Below are positions 12,201-24,400 of a stretch of 64,000 nucleotides of DNA, one piece after another (positions within the stretch are counted from its first letter, which is position 1; each line of letters begins with the position of its first letter). The notes under the pieces are model-generated. The model was not told the origin of the DNA and did not search any database. It saw nothing but the letters and a program-made list of their open reading frames with translations. This DNA comes from Echinococcus granulosus. Taxonomy: Eukaryota > Platyhelminthes > Cestoda > Cyclophyllidea > Taeniidae. Position numbers and translations under genes: made by a program. The stretch is from NCBI RefSeq assembly GCF_000524195.1, contig NW_020170387.1:839359-903358 (forward strand), given 5' to 3'.

Positions 12201-15200
12201 TGCCACAGGCAGAGATGCTTACCTGAGGGAGCTGCAGGAGAAGTTGGCCGTCGAAAAAGGGGGGATTATCAATGAGCAAAATATGATTGCTGAGGAAAAA
12301 ACTCACCTGCTTGAAGAGTTAAAGGTTAAAACTGTCGTTTTCCTCCCATTTGTTTTACAAATTTTTCCTTTTAACTCAGATTCTTTGCACCGCAAGCTGA
12401 TTGTGAGTTCCCCTGCCCCTTTAAGATAATCGTGAAATGAAAACCATTTTAGAAGCTGACATAGTGTCCACGATCCGAGTGCTATTTTGAGAAGGGAAAG
12501 TTTATGGATTTGCGACATGATTCCAATAGTGGTTGTTGGTAATGGAGAGGATCAGGTGGTTATATAGTCAACAAATTACCCTACAAAGTGGGTTTTCGCT
12601 TGATACACATACGAAATGAGAGCCTTTTCCAGGCCTCAGAAGTAAGGAAGTTGAATTTAACTATTTTGCCTTTTTTTCTTTGTAATAATAAACCCCCTTT
12701 CTACAGTTCCGTGCTTTTTGGATTCTCTCCCTAGCCAGTCGTCGGTTCACATTCTTTTCAAAGTATTACCCTCTGTTACTCAATTCCCATAGGATAATAA
12801 CTTATTACTACTTCAATTTCTGCTTCTGTCTTAGAGGAAGGATATACGAATAAGGAAGGAGCAGGCACAGACAGCGGAACTGGAGGCAAAGTTGCGCAGC
12901 CTCGAGTCTAAGCTCCTCGGCGGTGGGACAGAGGCTAGGGTAGCAGCGGTGGAAGCGCAAACGCGTATGCAAGAGGAGGCGCTAGTGCAGCACCGTCGGC
13001 GCCTGGCCGCTCACCAGCACCATGAACACCGAATGCGTGCTCGTGTCCGTGCCGAGTCAGACAATGTGGCGACGCTTCAAGAGGGCTTCTCCTCCCTTCG
13101 TTACGAGGTCGAAGTCTGCACTTCCAAGTTAAAGAAACTATTTGAACGCATCCAGGTTCACTTCTCTCATTCCTTACATATCCAATAGCTTCAGGTCTTT
13201 TTGATAGTAACCTCAATTGCAGTGCCTCAGAACTATGGTTTCGAATGTGCTGAGGAAACTGTGACGGAATGTCAGCTAATTTTAGGGACTAGATACCAAA
13301 ACCAATAAATGGAAAGATTTGTAATTGTGATGTCAATTGTTGATTCGGCAATGATTGATCAGTAGACAGGCATTTTGATCGCAGTAGACGGGGACAGCAT
13401 TTTTGAGGAATCTAAACATGGAAGTAGACGCAATATGGTAGAAGTCATACATTACGAGGGAATGGCTACCGTCAATAAAAGGATTTAACTACTATGAAAC
13501 CTCTTGTTAGTGAGATCGGCACTTTTTTAGAGCTTAAAGCACTTAAGAACGTTATCTAAGCAACGGAAATGATTGGGAAGAGACCTTTAATAAATGACTT
13601 TAAATGCACTCTAATCGGTCGTAGTATCAAATAAAAGTTGATTATCTATGCTTTATTAGGCAAAAGTATGAAAAGATGTAAGCGTTTGCACCTGAACTGT
13701 GCAATAGTTTTGTTTTCAAGTTGAATAAACAGGACTTTGACCTATGTTTGTCAATCCCTGAAACAATTGCAATCCCTTCAAAATACTACAGGATTCTCTG
13801 CGGCTAAGCCTCCTCAAAAGCTGTAGCGGCATCGACCTAATTTCCGGTAGATTGAGGGGATATGGGTAGCTGAGGATTTTCGATTCATTAAATAAATTTA
13901 TGTGCATTGAACATTGCACATATTTATCATTAATTTAAAAAAATGCTATTACTCATTAAGAAATTAATGCCAATTTTTTCTTTACTTTTAAAAGTATGTT
14001 ACTTATGTTATTTAAGTAAGCAAAACGATACTTTCTATGATGGAAAAAAACGTCATTAAGGTTTTTATGCGCGCATTTCAGAAAATTAAAAAGGAGACAA
14101 AGGATCTGCAGGATGAGCACATTATTGAGAGACAGAAGCAGGAGGAAATTCAAGGGCAAATTTTGAGGAATATGAAGCTGCATCAACTGATTTTGGAGAA
14201 CTTTGTGCCTCTCGACGATCAAAAAAGACTTGAGGAACGCGCCTACTTCGATGAGGAAGTCGGGGTTTGGCGATTTAACCCCGCAGATTCCGCAGCACGT
14301 CCTGCTGAGGGGTAAGGAGTTGTTGTATCTGGGTGCTTTGAAATATGAGATGAAAGTAATAACTACCTGTACTTCCAACTACTTCAGTTAGGATGACCAA
14401 ATTAAGCAACGCTCCGTATCGTTCACTCGGACATATTGACTTACCAACATGTGTTCAAATGATTCCATGTGTTTACCTTAATACGTTCTAAATGCATACT
14501 TCGGAATGTTCCCAATAACAAACCAGTTTATATCCGTATTGTTAGTGGTTCATTCGCACTGCGATTATAAGTTCGCGACTAATATTTTTCTTGATCACTC
14601 TTAGTGGCACAATTAATCTTTTTATCCTGGGAACTCTGCCTCCACGTGCACTGTCACATTGAATGCTGTAAAGGCAGGGGTGCAGTAATTTCGCGTCGTA
14701 GCATTTAATGGAGCCAGCAAAATCGGAGTGAAAAATTCAAGATAGCGCTTTTTAATTCGATGTAGATTCCAATCAAAAGTGAGCAGAGAAGGTTAGTAAA
14801 ATAAATGCAAAAGGAAGTTGACTCGTGCTGCCTCGGTTTTAAATAGTTGGAATTACAGGAGCGACTGGCACCTTTGGATGACTGTTAACGCTCTTTAGAA
14901 GCTGATATTTGCTTGGATTTAAAGTAGAAATCGGATATGGCCGTATTGTGACTAAATCTAGGTAATGTCAACATTATTTCTATAACGCTATGATTAATTA
15001 ATAAAATATACTCCATGAATTTTAGAACCATTTTTCATTTATGAATGTACCCAAATTACCCAGAGAGTGCATACGAAAACTAAGCGTCTGGAGGCTCAAA
15101 AAACACAAGTATCAATTTAAGTGCTTTGTTTCTGCAAATGTATTTCTCTTACCTCCATGGACGATGTACACATGAGCAACGAAATTGACGAATAAGTATT

Positions 15201-18200
15201 CGTGTTTTGTACATATTTTTGGCAAATTTCTCCACTATTCTACATGATCAATTTCTGTTTTATGAAACTACCCTTCTACTTTGAAGGGTGTATTTAATGT
15301 GCTCTTAGTCTTCTCAGTTTTCTCCTGTCTTAGCTATTAAAGTTTGATAAAAGCCGTTAAGTTACAAACCCTTTTCAAGTTATTTCCATTCCATTGAGCA
15401 GCATCCTTTAATTTAAACTAGGGAATAAAACACCCAATCTTTGAAATAGAACCAGCCATTCGTGAAGGCGACAAATAGGTTGCCTCAGATAACGAGTAGA
15501 CCCACTTTGCTCTGCGTTTTTATTTTCTTCTGTTTTGCTACCAAAACTCTTTACCATCAGGTCAAATTATATTTTGCTAACTACACAATTTAATGCTATA
15601 TTTTCTCTGCGAAAATATCGTGCCACTTTATCTTCTCTTTTTGAACATGAAGATACCTTAAAACCACATAAATTAACGACAGAATAACGAAAGATTAATT
15701 TACCTAAATTGGATTTATCATTCTACTTCCCAAACTTTATTAATGTATGTCAAGTCAAGGTTAGTCTTTTACGATTTCGTCCCCACTAAGCGTGTGGAGA
15801 TTCTAAAACTATTTTTTTGCAGTATAGTTTTGTTTATTTCCCTCAAATTGATATTCTCTGACTATTTTAGCAGAATTTGTCCGCGATAAATGAGTCGTTT
15901 TTGTTGAGCAAATTTTATATTTTATGAAAACTACCTTCACAGAATGAAATGAAGGCAGAAGTCGACGCTAATGCTACTTATTCAACCTTTTCGTTTTGAC
16001 AAATGAAAGGACGTATGTAGAGTTAATAATTGCATAGTGCCAGTGAATCATCTCGTTAATCATTTTGTGAAAATATCTTTATGGAGCTGGCTTTTCATCT
16101 TTCAACATTTCCTTTTCCTGCTTGAAAAGTCGGTTAGCAAAATCTCCGTTACTCCTGGAGTTCATTGCAAAGATATTACTACTAGCTACCGCACTCTGGA
16201 AAGGATAAATAGTCGTCGGAATTTAGACTCCTCTTAATGTGCAGTGATTGAGCTTCTAATAATCTAGAAGGCATGGGAACGTGTATTTAGCATTTGACCC
16301 AGCATTCATGTGATGATGGCAAAGCAAATGACTTCTCTAGTAGATTAAATAGACATGTAGCTACATACACTTTCATTGGCTTTGCAACAATTCGTGAGAT
16401 AGTGCTTAAAATCTGTAAAAAAAGTAAGATTTGACGATACTCCTTTTTGTTTTCTCGAAAACAGGTCCTAGCAAATGACTAATAAAGGGATTCTCCAAGA
16501 GAGTGCGCGCAAATGTCTTTGTGAACAGTATTAAAAGTCTGCCAAAGATCGTGTTTCAATAATGCTTTACATCAAAAGGGAGTAAATCTGATTTCAGCCT
16601 TGTGGTTGTCTGTTACCGTCTTATATTATCACAGTTTTGTTTTTAGCAATAATTTTCAGCACGTTCCCGGTAGATTACCTCAGGGTTAATTGTCACGTAG
16701 GTGATTTGTTCTTATCCAATATCAAGATGGTACCACGTATGCAGCACTCCTCTTAATTTATGCCATCCACGATGAACATATTTCAGAACTTGTTCTGTTG
16801 TTGAATATGCTTAAATCTCAATTTCACACAACTACTTTTGCACAGGTTTCATTTTAAAGAAACTGGAATAATTGACATTTATGGCATTTAATATACTATG
16901 ACTTAATATGGAATCTCTCAAGAATGTATTTCTGTCGAGAAACAAAGGCAAGGGGCCTCTGAAAGACTCCTTTGTGCCATGATGATTCGGAATTTCCTTT
17001 GTAATTAATCTGCCTTAGTTACGAATTCAAAAATGTGGAAAAAAAAGTTATGGAAGTTTAAATATGGCCTCATGTATTGCCCTGCAGAAATTTCTCAACC
17101 AAGATAAGCTCTCTGAGCTCACTTTAAGCAACTGCCACTTTAATGTTTAGTTTCTGATTCGAGTTAGAATAGGAAGCAACAACGCTATAGGTGTAACTCC
17201 TGCAGTTTTATGGTTGTATTCTTGGCCATCTTCGGGATTAATCAAGCTTGGTATGTTTCTATTAACACTGGAGCATAGTAAAACTGTTTGATTTCCTCAA
17301 TTTCAAATACCATCACCCACAATAGTAAACAATTTGTTATAAGTATTTTCTCAGAAAGTAGGATGTCATAAGTCTTGTCGAATCGTTCATAAGATTAAAA
17401 AGTCGGTAGCTTGAAATAGTCAGAGACCAGCTTTGCTTCTCTACGATACTTATTTCTCAAACATGTCTGCTATCGGAGTTGGTAACATTTTATTATTCGA
17501 ATTGGTAGTTTTTTATTTTTCATGCCTTCAACGGTGATTTGTTTTCCATGTAGCAGCTTCACCACGACTGTGCTCTCGTTCCCGCCGTCTGCCTTGGGTC
17601 GGCGTCGATCAGTCTGTCGGTATGCCTGCCTAGCCGCGCGTCTGAATACGAGTATGCGGTTTCGTGGGGAGAACATTCTTCACCTGAACCTTGATCCACT
17701 TCCACGGACCACCCTGGACTACGAGCCCCCTAAATTGGCGCCACAGATCGTGGCTGCTCTCGAGGCCGCTTTACAGGATGAGGAGGATCTGGAACTAGAC
17801 GGGAGGTGTGTTTAGATTTCATTTCTACTGACTTTCTAGCTGGTGTCACTGTAGTGAATTTAGAACAATTCCGATTTATATTCATGGTGTCTCCAATTTA
17901 CAGCCGGATGTTGTAAAACTTTATCCTATAGAATGCGAAAAATGAGTATATAGCAAGTGGGAACAATATATTTAACTCAAAGCACTAGATATAATGTATT
18001 AGGGCTTGCAGACCATGCAAGCTGGAAAATCTGCACCAAATCGCATCAATTCGCCTCTTTCATCTTCATGCATTAATTTAGCAAAAGCATACAACCTTAA
18101 GCGTAGATGCATTAGTTTATTTCCTCCCTATGTGTTGAAAAATGACCGATTTCTTTTATGTGAGCAGCAAACATCAGAAATGAAACAAAGGCCTAAAATG

Positions 18201-18415
18201 TTAGTGCTGAAACTTTGTGATTTTGAGAGATGGAAATCTTAACCGTTTGTTTGGAATACCGTGGCGTGGGCTACCTTCGCATATCCGTTGTTCAAGTGTG
18301 TGTAAGCAGTGTTTTGGCAAGCGATAGATGTGTGAAAAAGTATGCTTCATTGCCTTTCAGCCCTTCGATTTTCAAAGTGAGGCCAATTAATAAGAAAAAG
18401 AGGGACAGGCAGTAA
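9234..18415 (+). CDS. KIF3A: Kinesin-2 motor subunit, KIF3A type, 13 exons
   Basis: This is a plus-end microtubule motor of the heterotrimeric kinesin-2 that drives anterograde intraflagellar and axonal transport. Exons: 9234-9325, 9368-9475, 9509-9875, 11140-11219, 11271-11340, 11382-11474, 11519-11651, 11837-12088, 12167-12324, 12835-13155, 14082-14311, 17554-17805, 18361-18415. They sum to 2211 nt (736 aa plus stop) with all phases kept; vertebrate KIF3A is about 700 aa. The motor domain has [12 protein letters not shown], the P-loop GQTGTGKT at residues 97-104, switch [12 protein letters not shown] and switch [12 protein letters not shown], and ends in [19 protein letters not shown]. The neck [15 protein letters not shown], a stalk with a GGG hinge and the tail [11 protein letters not shown] follow. 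AVSVDE-type residues in exon 2 and the [15 protein letters not shown] tail favour KIF3A over KIF3B. The start is the ATG at 9234, not the in-frame TTG 12 bases earlier. The last exon is the weakest part of the model: an alternative TAG lies at 17813-17815, and a strong donor overlaps the TAA at 18413. Confidence 0.93.
9326..9367 (+). other. 42-nt micro-intron 1 of KIF3A, in frame and stop-free
   Basis: GTTTGG...TCAAG lies between YE and SCVSVDE. Its removal aligns the segment with the family without a gap. It is 14 codons long and has no stop in the reading frame, so retention would insert 14 residues. Confidence 0.8.
9476..9508 (+). other. 33-nt micro-intron 2 of KIF3A
   Basis: GTAAGC...CATAG separates FDTAYGPR from SSQRELYEK. 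It holds an immediate in-frame TAA, so retention truncates the protein before the P-loop. Confidence 0.88.
9876..11139 (+). other. Intron 3 of KIF3A (1264 nt)
   Basis: The intron is AT-rich and non-coding. The open frame of exon 3 reads on past its donor GTGAGT to about 10118, which is read-through. I see no repeat or nested gene. Confidence 0.6.
11220..11270 (+). other. 51-nt micro-intron 4 of KIF3A, in frame and stop-free
   Basis: GTACGT...TACAG lies between NRSVG and [12 protein letters not shown]. It is 17 codons with no stop. Retention would insert 17 residues directly before the switch I loop and should disable the ATPase. Confidence 0.85.
11341..11518 (+). other. Two further micro-introns of KIF3A (11341-11381, 41 nt; 11475-11518, 44 nt)
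   Basis: They flank the 93-nt exon 11382-11474, which codes [18 protein letters not shown] and switch II. Both have GTA..AG ends and phase-consistent removal: SCE to VDPDG, and KTHSE to GERLIEATK. Confidence 0.85.
14312..17553 (+). other. Intron 11 of KIF3A (3242 nt)
   Basis: This is the largest intron of the gene. It runs from donor GTAAGG after PAEG to the TAG/CAG tandem acceptor at 17551-17556. It is AT-rich with stops in every frame. I see nothing else in it. Confidence 0.6.
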
Positions 18416-20778
18416 GTATTTTTATAAATATATCTGCCTTCTAACTCACAGTGAGGGAATATCGGTGCTTCCGCATTTGTACCTTCTCTAGTTCCACAAT
18501 TACCACCCCCTATTTTTCACCAACTGAAGATACATTCACGTTTAGTTAAGGCCTTATGATGTATAGCTGATTCCTGCGAAAACTACTATCACTATTCCAA
18601 ATACCATGTAAAGGCACGCTTAGTACAAGAGCGTGACCCAATGGTGTAAGTAGTTTGTTGCTTGGATATTTAGAGAAAGTATTACTTGTAAACCTTACAT
18701 TCTCACTCTGCTTTGATTAAAGCTAAATGTACTTTAAAAGTCTAAGGAATATTTACAATTCAAGCAAACCAGTTTTCACGGGGAATCAAACACTTATGTG
18801 TTATCACTGGCATATCTATAAAATACTTTTTATGAAGAAATACTCATTTGACAGTTTATTTCGTTCCAGCTTTTCAATTTTGTTCACTTGTTTGATTTTC
18901 CGTCAAATTGATTACTTATCCGGTTTAATTAATCAAATCTTATGTGGTATGCAAGGAAATAGAGAAGCATAAAGTCACAAGTGTCACAGAATGGGAACAT
19001 TACGGTAATGCTGATGTAGATTGTCGTTTGTTTATATAATCTCAAATTTGCCCTAATTTCATCATGTGAATTTTATCAAACTGTACATGATGATAAATTA
19101 AGAACCATCAGTGGGCAAAAGGCATCAAACTGTCGATCATATTCTGCCGTACCGTCGTCAACTTCCTACGCCAACTCCATTCGAAGGCATTTTGGGGTGT
19201 AGACGCTTACGGGTAACTATATCGTGGTGATAGGAAAGCATTGAGGACCACAAACATGGACAGAACGATAATAGCAAAATGGAATCAGGATAAATAGAAC
19301 ATTGGATACTCAAGTACTATTATGCATAACTGCAGCGACAACTCTTCTCAACAAGCTTCACATGACACGTGAACAATTTAGGATAAAGGTGATAAGTTTG
19401 GTTTTGTAAATGATTAGAACGGACACAGAAAAAGCCGATTATAAATGGCCTTTTGAGCCGCAAATACTGATCACATGTTTTTAAGCTCTCTTTTATAACC
19501 ACTATCCTTTGAAGGCGAATAGAAGCAAATTGCACCCACCTTCATTTTCATGCGTTACACCTTGTGAAGAGGCTATTCCTTCTATATGCCCAACTTGGTG
19601 CCACTTAGTCTGCCTTTTGTTAGGCTAAATTCCCGCACAGATGGTACATGAACTAAAAGAAATTGTTAATATTCATTAGCATTTAAGAAAATACACGATT
19701 TAATCTGCATCTTTGGTTAGTTGAAGGCTGCCTCCAATAAGTTACTTTCAAAACTATTAATATCAACTGGAGTTCCAAAGGCTTACTTATATCACGATTC
19801 CGATTTGTTAAAGATTAGGTTTTAATATTTTTAGCGATTTCTAGAATGTTGATTTACTAAATGAGTTTTTGTGGTAAATTTGAAGCCTTGGGCTTTAAAT
19901 TATGGCAGTGACTAGGAGATCTTTTATTCATACGAGATTTGGTACAGCTTCCATATAATTAAAGAATTTGTGATTTATGCAAAATGTTTTTTTACGGACA
20001 TGAAATGATTAAACCAGCAGAGAGTAACGTTTTTGGACTGTGGGAGGGAGGTTGGCTTTTCACACGCACGCAGTTCATTTTAGTGCCGGACGCGTGTGCC
20101 TTTCCAAATCAGTTCGCAGGTTGGGATGTATATGGACTAGTCCAAATGTCTCTATTCACATAGCTTCGTTGTTCCCTTATTGCATCTCTTCAGCATTTGC
20201 CGTTACGATGCCTCTATTTAGTGAGAGAAGCACATCGGATTAAATACGTAGTAATGCCATAAAGTATTGAAGTTTCATCCTTTGCTGGATGTACTACTTA
20301 GAGTGCTTGAGGCGGTTCTTAAAAACCTTAGAAAATCTCGTTTGTATTTCTTCACCTGTAGTTATTTTGAAATTCAAATGCTTTTATTTTTAGACGAAAA
20401 ATACCCAAGTATCAGCTGAAAGGAGCCCACTTTCCAGAGTCCCGTGGCTTGGTACCCAAGTAATTTCGCACCCTCACCTATACAGCTCACAGTTGCTCTA
20501 TTCACCGTTTTACTGTAAATTAAGTCATAGAACACGTTTTCCTTTTGCAACACAGCAAATGGGGTTTTGCCTTTACAATAATGATTCTGACGCATTCTAC
20601 AGCAACAGATATTTGCAAGACAGGAATAATTACGAGTTAAAAGAAAAGCACATTTCGCTTTAACTGACTTTAGCGACTTGTCACATTTGACAAACAAGTT
20701 AAGGTTATTTAAAATGCTTAAAAAACGCAGTACAGAAGCAGACCAATCAAAGACCCAACTGAGGCAAACTGGCGGTAC
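18416..20778. other. Tail-to-tail interval between KIF3A and paramyosin
   Basis: This holds the 3' UTR of KIF3A and possibly further 3' exons. It is AT-rich with only short chance open frames. No RNA gene or mobile element is recognised. Confidence 0.4.
18716..18721 (+). promoter_or_regulatory. Possible variant poly(A) signal of KIF3A
   Basis: ATTAAA lies 300 nt after the modelled TAA stop. A canonical AATAAA on this strand does not appear until about 20878, more than 2.4 kb from the stop. Confidence 0.25.
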
Positions 20779-20784
20779 TTTATT
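20779..20784 (-). promoter_or_regulatory. Poly(A) signal of the paramyosin gene
   Basis: TTTATT on the plus strand is AATAAA on the minus strand, about 350 nt after the paramyosin stop at 21138-21140. Confidence 0.45.
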
Positions 20785-20874
20785 TAGGCGGCGGTCAGAT
20801 TCCTCCTCTATATCACCAAAGAACCTAGTGTTCGGTTGGTATTTTACTTGAACATTCCATAGTTAGATTAAGTA

Positions 20875-21137
20875 AAGAATAAAAGGGGAAAAAGACGGGA
20901 GAGGGGGCACAACTTAATGGCAATGTAAAAGCGTCTCACGGGTCTTTACGGTTAAAGTGACAGCGAAAGTTGAAAGGGGGAGGGTAAATGCTTATACAGT
21001 GAGAGTAGCTCGAAAAGGGGACCAAGGCGGGTATGCGCGGGTGTGAGCGTGAGACATGAAAAGAAAAGTATAGAGTAGGACGCGGAGGGGGTTTCTGAGC
21101 AGCTTCAGGCGGAGATGTATTGAAACTGTCTACGATC
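20875..21137 (-). other. Pyrimidine-rich 3' UTR of the paramyosin gene
   Basis: Directly after the stop, the transcribed strand is C/T-rich, with repeated CCCCCT and CTTTTCC blocks seen as G/A blocks on the plus strand (for example 20886-20909 and 20972-20986). It looks unlike the AT-rich DNA on either side. Confidence 0.45.
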
Positions 21138-21422
21138 CTAGTCGGCGACTCCGTTGATGGTATCACGCTCCTCGCTCTCAACACTGCGAAAAGCGGGAGT
21201 GCGGCGCGAGCGACGGGGTGTATAATCGGTCACACTGAAGGTAGAGCCCTCGCGCACAAACGAGGTGGAGCGCATTCGGGGCGTGAATCCTGCCTGCTTC
21301 TCCCGCGCAGCCTCCGTTTGTAGGCTGGCGCGGCGCTCCGCCATCGTAGCACGCAGTTCCGCCTCCTCCAGCTGCTCCTGAGTCTTACGCAGCTTCATGT
21401 TTGCGGCTGCGGCCGCCGCCTC
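21138..21422 (-). CDS. PMY: Last exon of the paramyosin gene: end of rod plus basic non-helical tailpiece
   Basis: The exon opens with a run of six alanines after Glu, continues the rod (LRKTQEQLEEAELRATMAERRA) and then leaves the heptad pattern for about 60 residues rich in Arg, Ser, Thr and Pro (TPRMRSTSFVREGS, TDYTPRRSRRTPAF), ending NGVAD before TAG. Several RxxS/T and TPxR motifs could be kinase sites. Paramyosin tailpieces are known to control filament assembly through phosphorylation; that role here is inferred. Confidence 0.9.
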   Translation of the reverse strand, partial: EAAAAAANMKLRKTQEQLEEAELRATMAERRASLQTEAAREKQAGFTPRMRSTSFVREGSTFSVTDYTPRRSRRTPAFRSVESEERDTINGVAD

Positions 21423-24400
21423 CTATAACCAAATTTACAAATCAGCCTCGTCAACATGTCGCCGTTGTAGGCGTTTTAAGGGAGCAATTACTACTCTTTT
21501 GTCCCCATACTTTGGTAGCCTAAAAGAGCTAATAAAGCTCTTGAAATGTATCATTATCTACAGAGATTACCGTCTCTTCAGTAGGACAGGATGAATTATC
21601 GTTAATTTTATTCATAACTAGGCATAAACCCACCGTTTCTGCTCCATAATTCTGCTCTCCTCTATTTTCGGTTATGGAAACTAAATATCACTTTAGATTC
21701 TGATTAGTCTTTCTGCTCGAATCCGAAAACCTTTTCGCATAAAACCCAAATGAATCCCTCAAAATAAAAAGATGCTTTGAATAATGCGTTGCTATCATGT
21801 GACGATTCGAACAGTACAGGAAATGCACCTAAATCACTCAATTGTTGTACAAAAACCAAAAAGTGATAGTTTTTCATCGAAAAATTGGGAATTTTATTTG
21901 GAACCTGTATATGATTGAAGAACCACAATTATTTCGCATGAATATAGGAGATGAACAATTAAACAGGCTCGTTGGTATGCAATTTCGCAAAATACCTCCC
22001 AAATGTTAACAGTACAGCAATGAAGTGGCAACTTACTGCTTCTTCCACTTGACGGCGCATGGTTTTGAGTTTACCTTGACCTCGTTCCATCAACTCCTTC
22101 ATCTGGGCCGCCAATGAACGCTCCTCTTCAACCGCTTGACTAGCCTCCTTATGGGCACGCTCAACCTTTCTGTAAGGCAAACGACATCACCATTACTTGC
22201 TTTGGTGTTATTCACCTTCTAAACCTGATTTGCAAAACAATTGGAGAATTAGCTATTAAGTCCAATTTTGAGTGATAACCACTCTAAAATATCCATTTAA
22301 TATATGGTTCTTCAACGATGAACAATGAACATTCCGCTCCGAAATTTTCGCGCAAGTGATGGATCATTAGGCGTTTTTTGTGCTTGTATGCAAAAACATG
22401 AGTTTTTTCGAGAGTTGTGCATCGTTTTAAATTCTAGGAACAGACTGATTTTTTGGGGAAATGTATTATGTTCAATAAACCCGATGCAGCATTGCAGCAG
22501 GATTAACGAGAATCGAGTTGCAAGGAATCAGGCGGAACTGCGGCATCCCAAATATATATAAAGAGAAGATGTGTCTAAACACTTTAGGGAATATACCAAA
22601 ATGAAATTTTCTTATTATAATGCAATTTTAGGTTGTTAAGTACAGCTCATTTGGGAAATCCTTTGGTGCCCTAAAGATGCCTTATAAAAGTGAATACGTA
22701 TCAGACGCTTAACACAGGCTAAAGGTCAAGAAACGTCATCTTAAGGACGATCAGTAGATATGTGGATTAACACGCCCACCTAGTAAACTTTTTTGATATA
22801 CAATTATGGGTGTTCTAGTTGATGAACAAATGCATTTTGAAGCGAATATGTAATCGTAAACCACAATGATACAGCACTAGGGGGGGGGGGCACTTTAGAC
22901 ATTCTTTAAGAATCCATGGGTAATTGTTTAAAGTCCAGCCTGGAAATGCGATGGGACTTTTGGAGGCGTGCTATACAGATAGGCATATTTGATTGGCCTG
23001 TCCCAACGTACGTGCCATGGAGGGCGTTCTGTGGATGGTGCTGTGAATCAATAGGCTATCGTGACGGCGGTCAGGATGGCTCGTTTGCGTTGGCTGCCTT
23101 CCTTGTTAGGTCTCCCCTGACTAATCGCATCAAAGAGTGAACACAAATGTCTGTCGCTGGGATTACTGGACAAAATTTTAATGAAACTCAATTTATTCTA
23201 TTACTCCTTTTTTACGTGTTTATTGTTTTTTTTCAAACGCATTATTTGGACAAGTTTAAGCCCACTCAATCATTGACTTGTTACAACTATTTGACGAAAC
23301 AATGTCGCCAGTGGACCACCCCTTTTTGCGGCTTGTGAACTGCGAAAAAGATGCTATCAACAATGAAATATGTGTAGATTGTCATATAAAGATACTCCCA
23401 TGACTCTAACATAATGATAATTGTTGGCTTAATTAGAAGATTCAAAATATAATCATAACTTACTTCGCCTTGACCCAATGTTTCGTAAATGGGAAATGTA
23501 TTGCTCTCCGAAATCCGAAAATTTGACCTGATTTATTTAAGGTAGATGCAAGTACACAATATTTTTTGTCAAATAATTGTTATCTTACGGGTATTTCACT
23601 TAGAATAGAAGCAAAATGTTCGATACTGGCCTGCTGTTTTCGTTAAAGACCAAACATTGGCTTGAATTTAAAAAAAATATTCAAACGCGATTTTTGGTCT
23701 AACTTAGGCAACCTGCAATCTCCTCTCAGATCATGCTGTACATTCTAGCTGGGAAGCAATTCAGCCCATATGGAAGTGGGTACCGTAAATGGGTGGTGAG
23801 CTCCCTAACACGTTTGGCTTCAGCCTCGGCAGTCACTACTGCGTCACGAATTCGTGCCTCCATTCCGTTGATTTTCCTAATGGCATCTTTCTCAGCGTCC
23901 TCACAAGCTTGCTCTGCTGCTTTCAGACGATTATTGGCATCGCGAAGGTCCGTCTCCAGCTGGCGTCTTCCAGCATCAGCTCGGCGGGCGAGATCTTGCT
24001 CCGCCTGTAAGTCAGCCGTCAGTCGAGACACATCAAGCAGCAGTTTTGCAATGCGCTCCTCATTACCCTGTTGTTAAAAGAAATCCTAATTTAGTCTAAA
24101 CACCCATTCAACAGTCAAAAAGCTATTTGCAAAACGATCACCACTTTAAAATATTTGCTGTCTCACTGGGAACCAGCTGCATGTGGTCACGAATGTGAGT
24201 TACCGGTGTCTAATGCACCCAGAAAAATGCTCCGTTAATACATGAACGGAAGCGGAAGTTGACATGGCAGGCGTCAGACCTCCCACTGGATTTTCTTTTG
24301 CGTGAATCATCGTTACATGGTCTTCGCAAGCATCACATTTGCTCTAAAATACTGGACATCAAACGCCCACTTGGACTTTATGCAGCCGATTTTACGTATA

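Noticed and set aside
12935..13216. 93-codon minus-strand frame over KIF3A exon 10
   Set aside because: Antisense shadow of a GC-rich coding exon.
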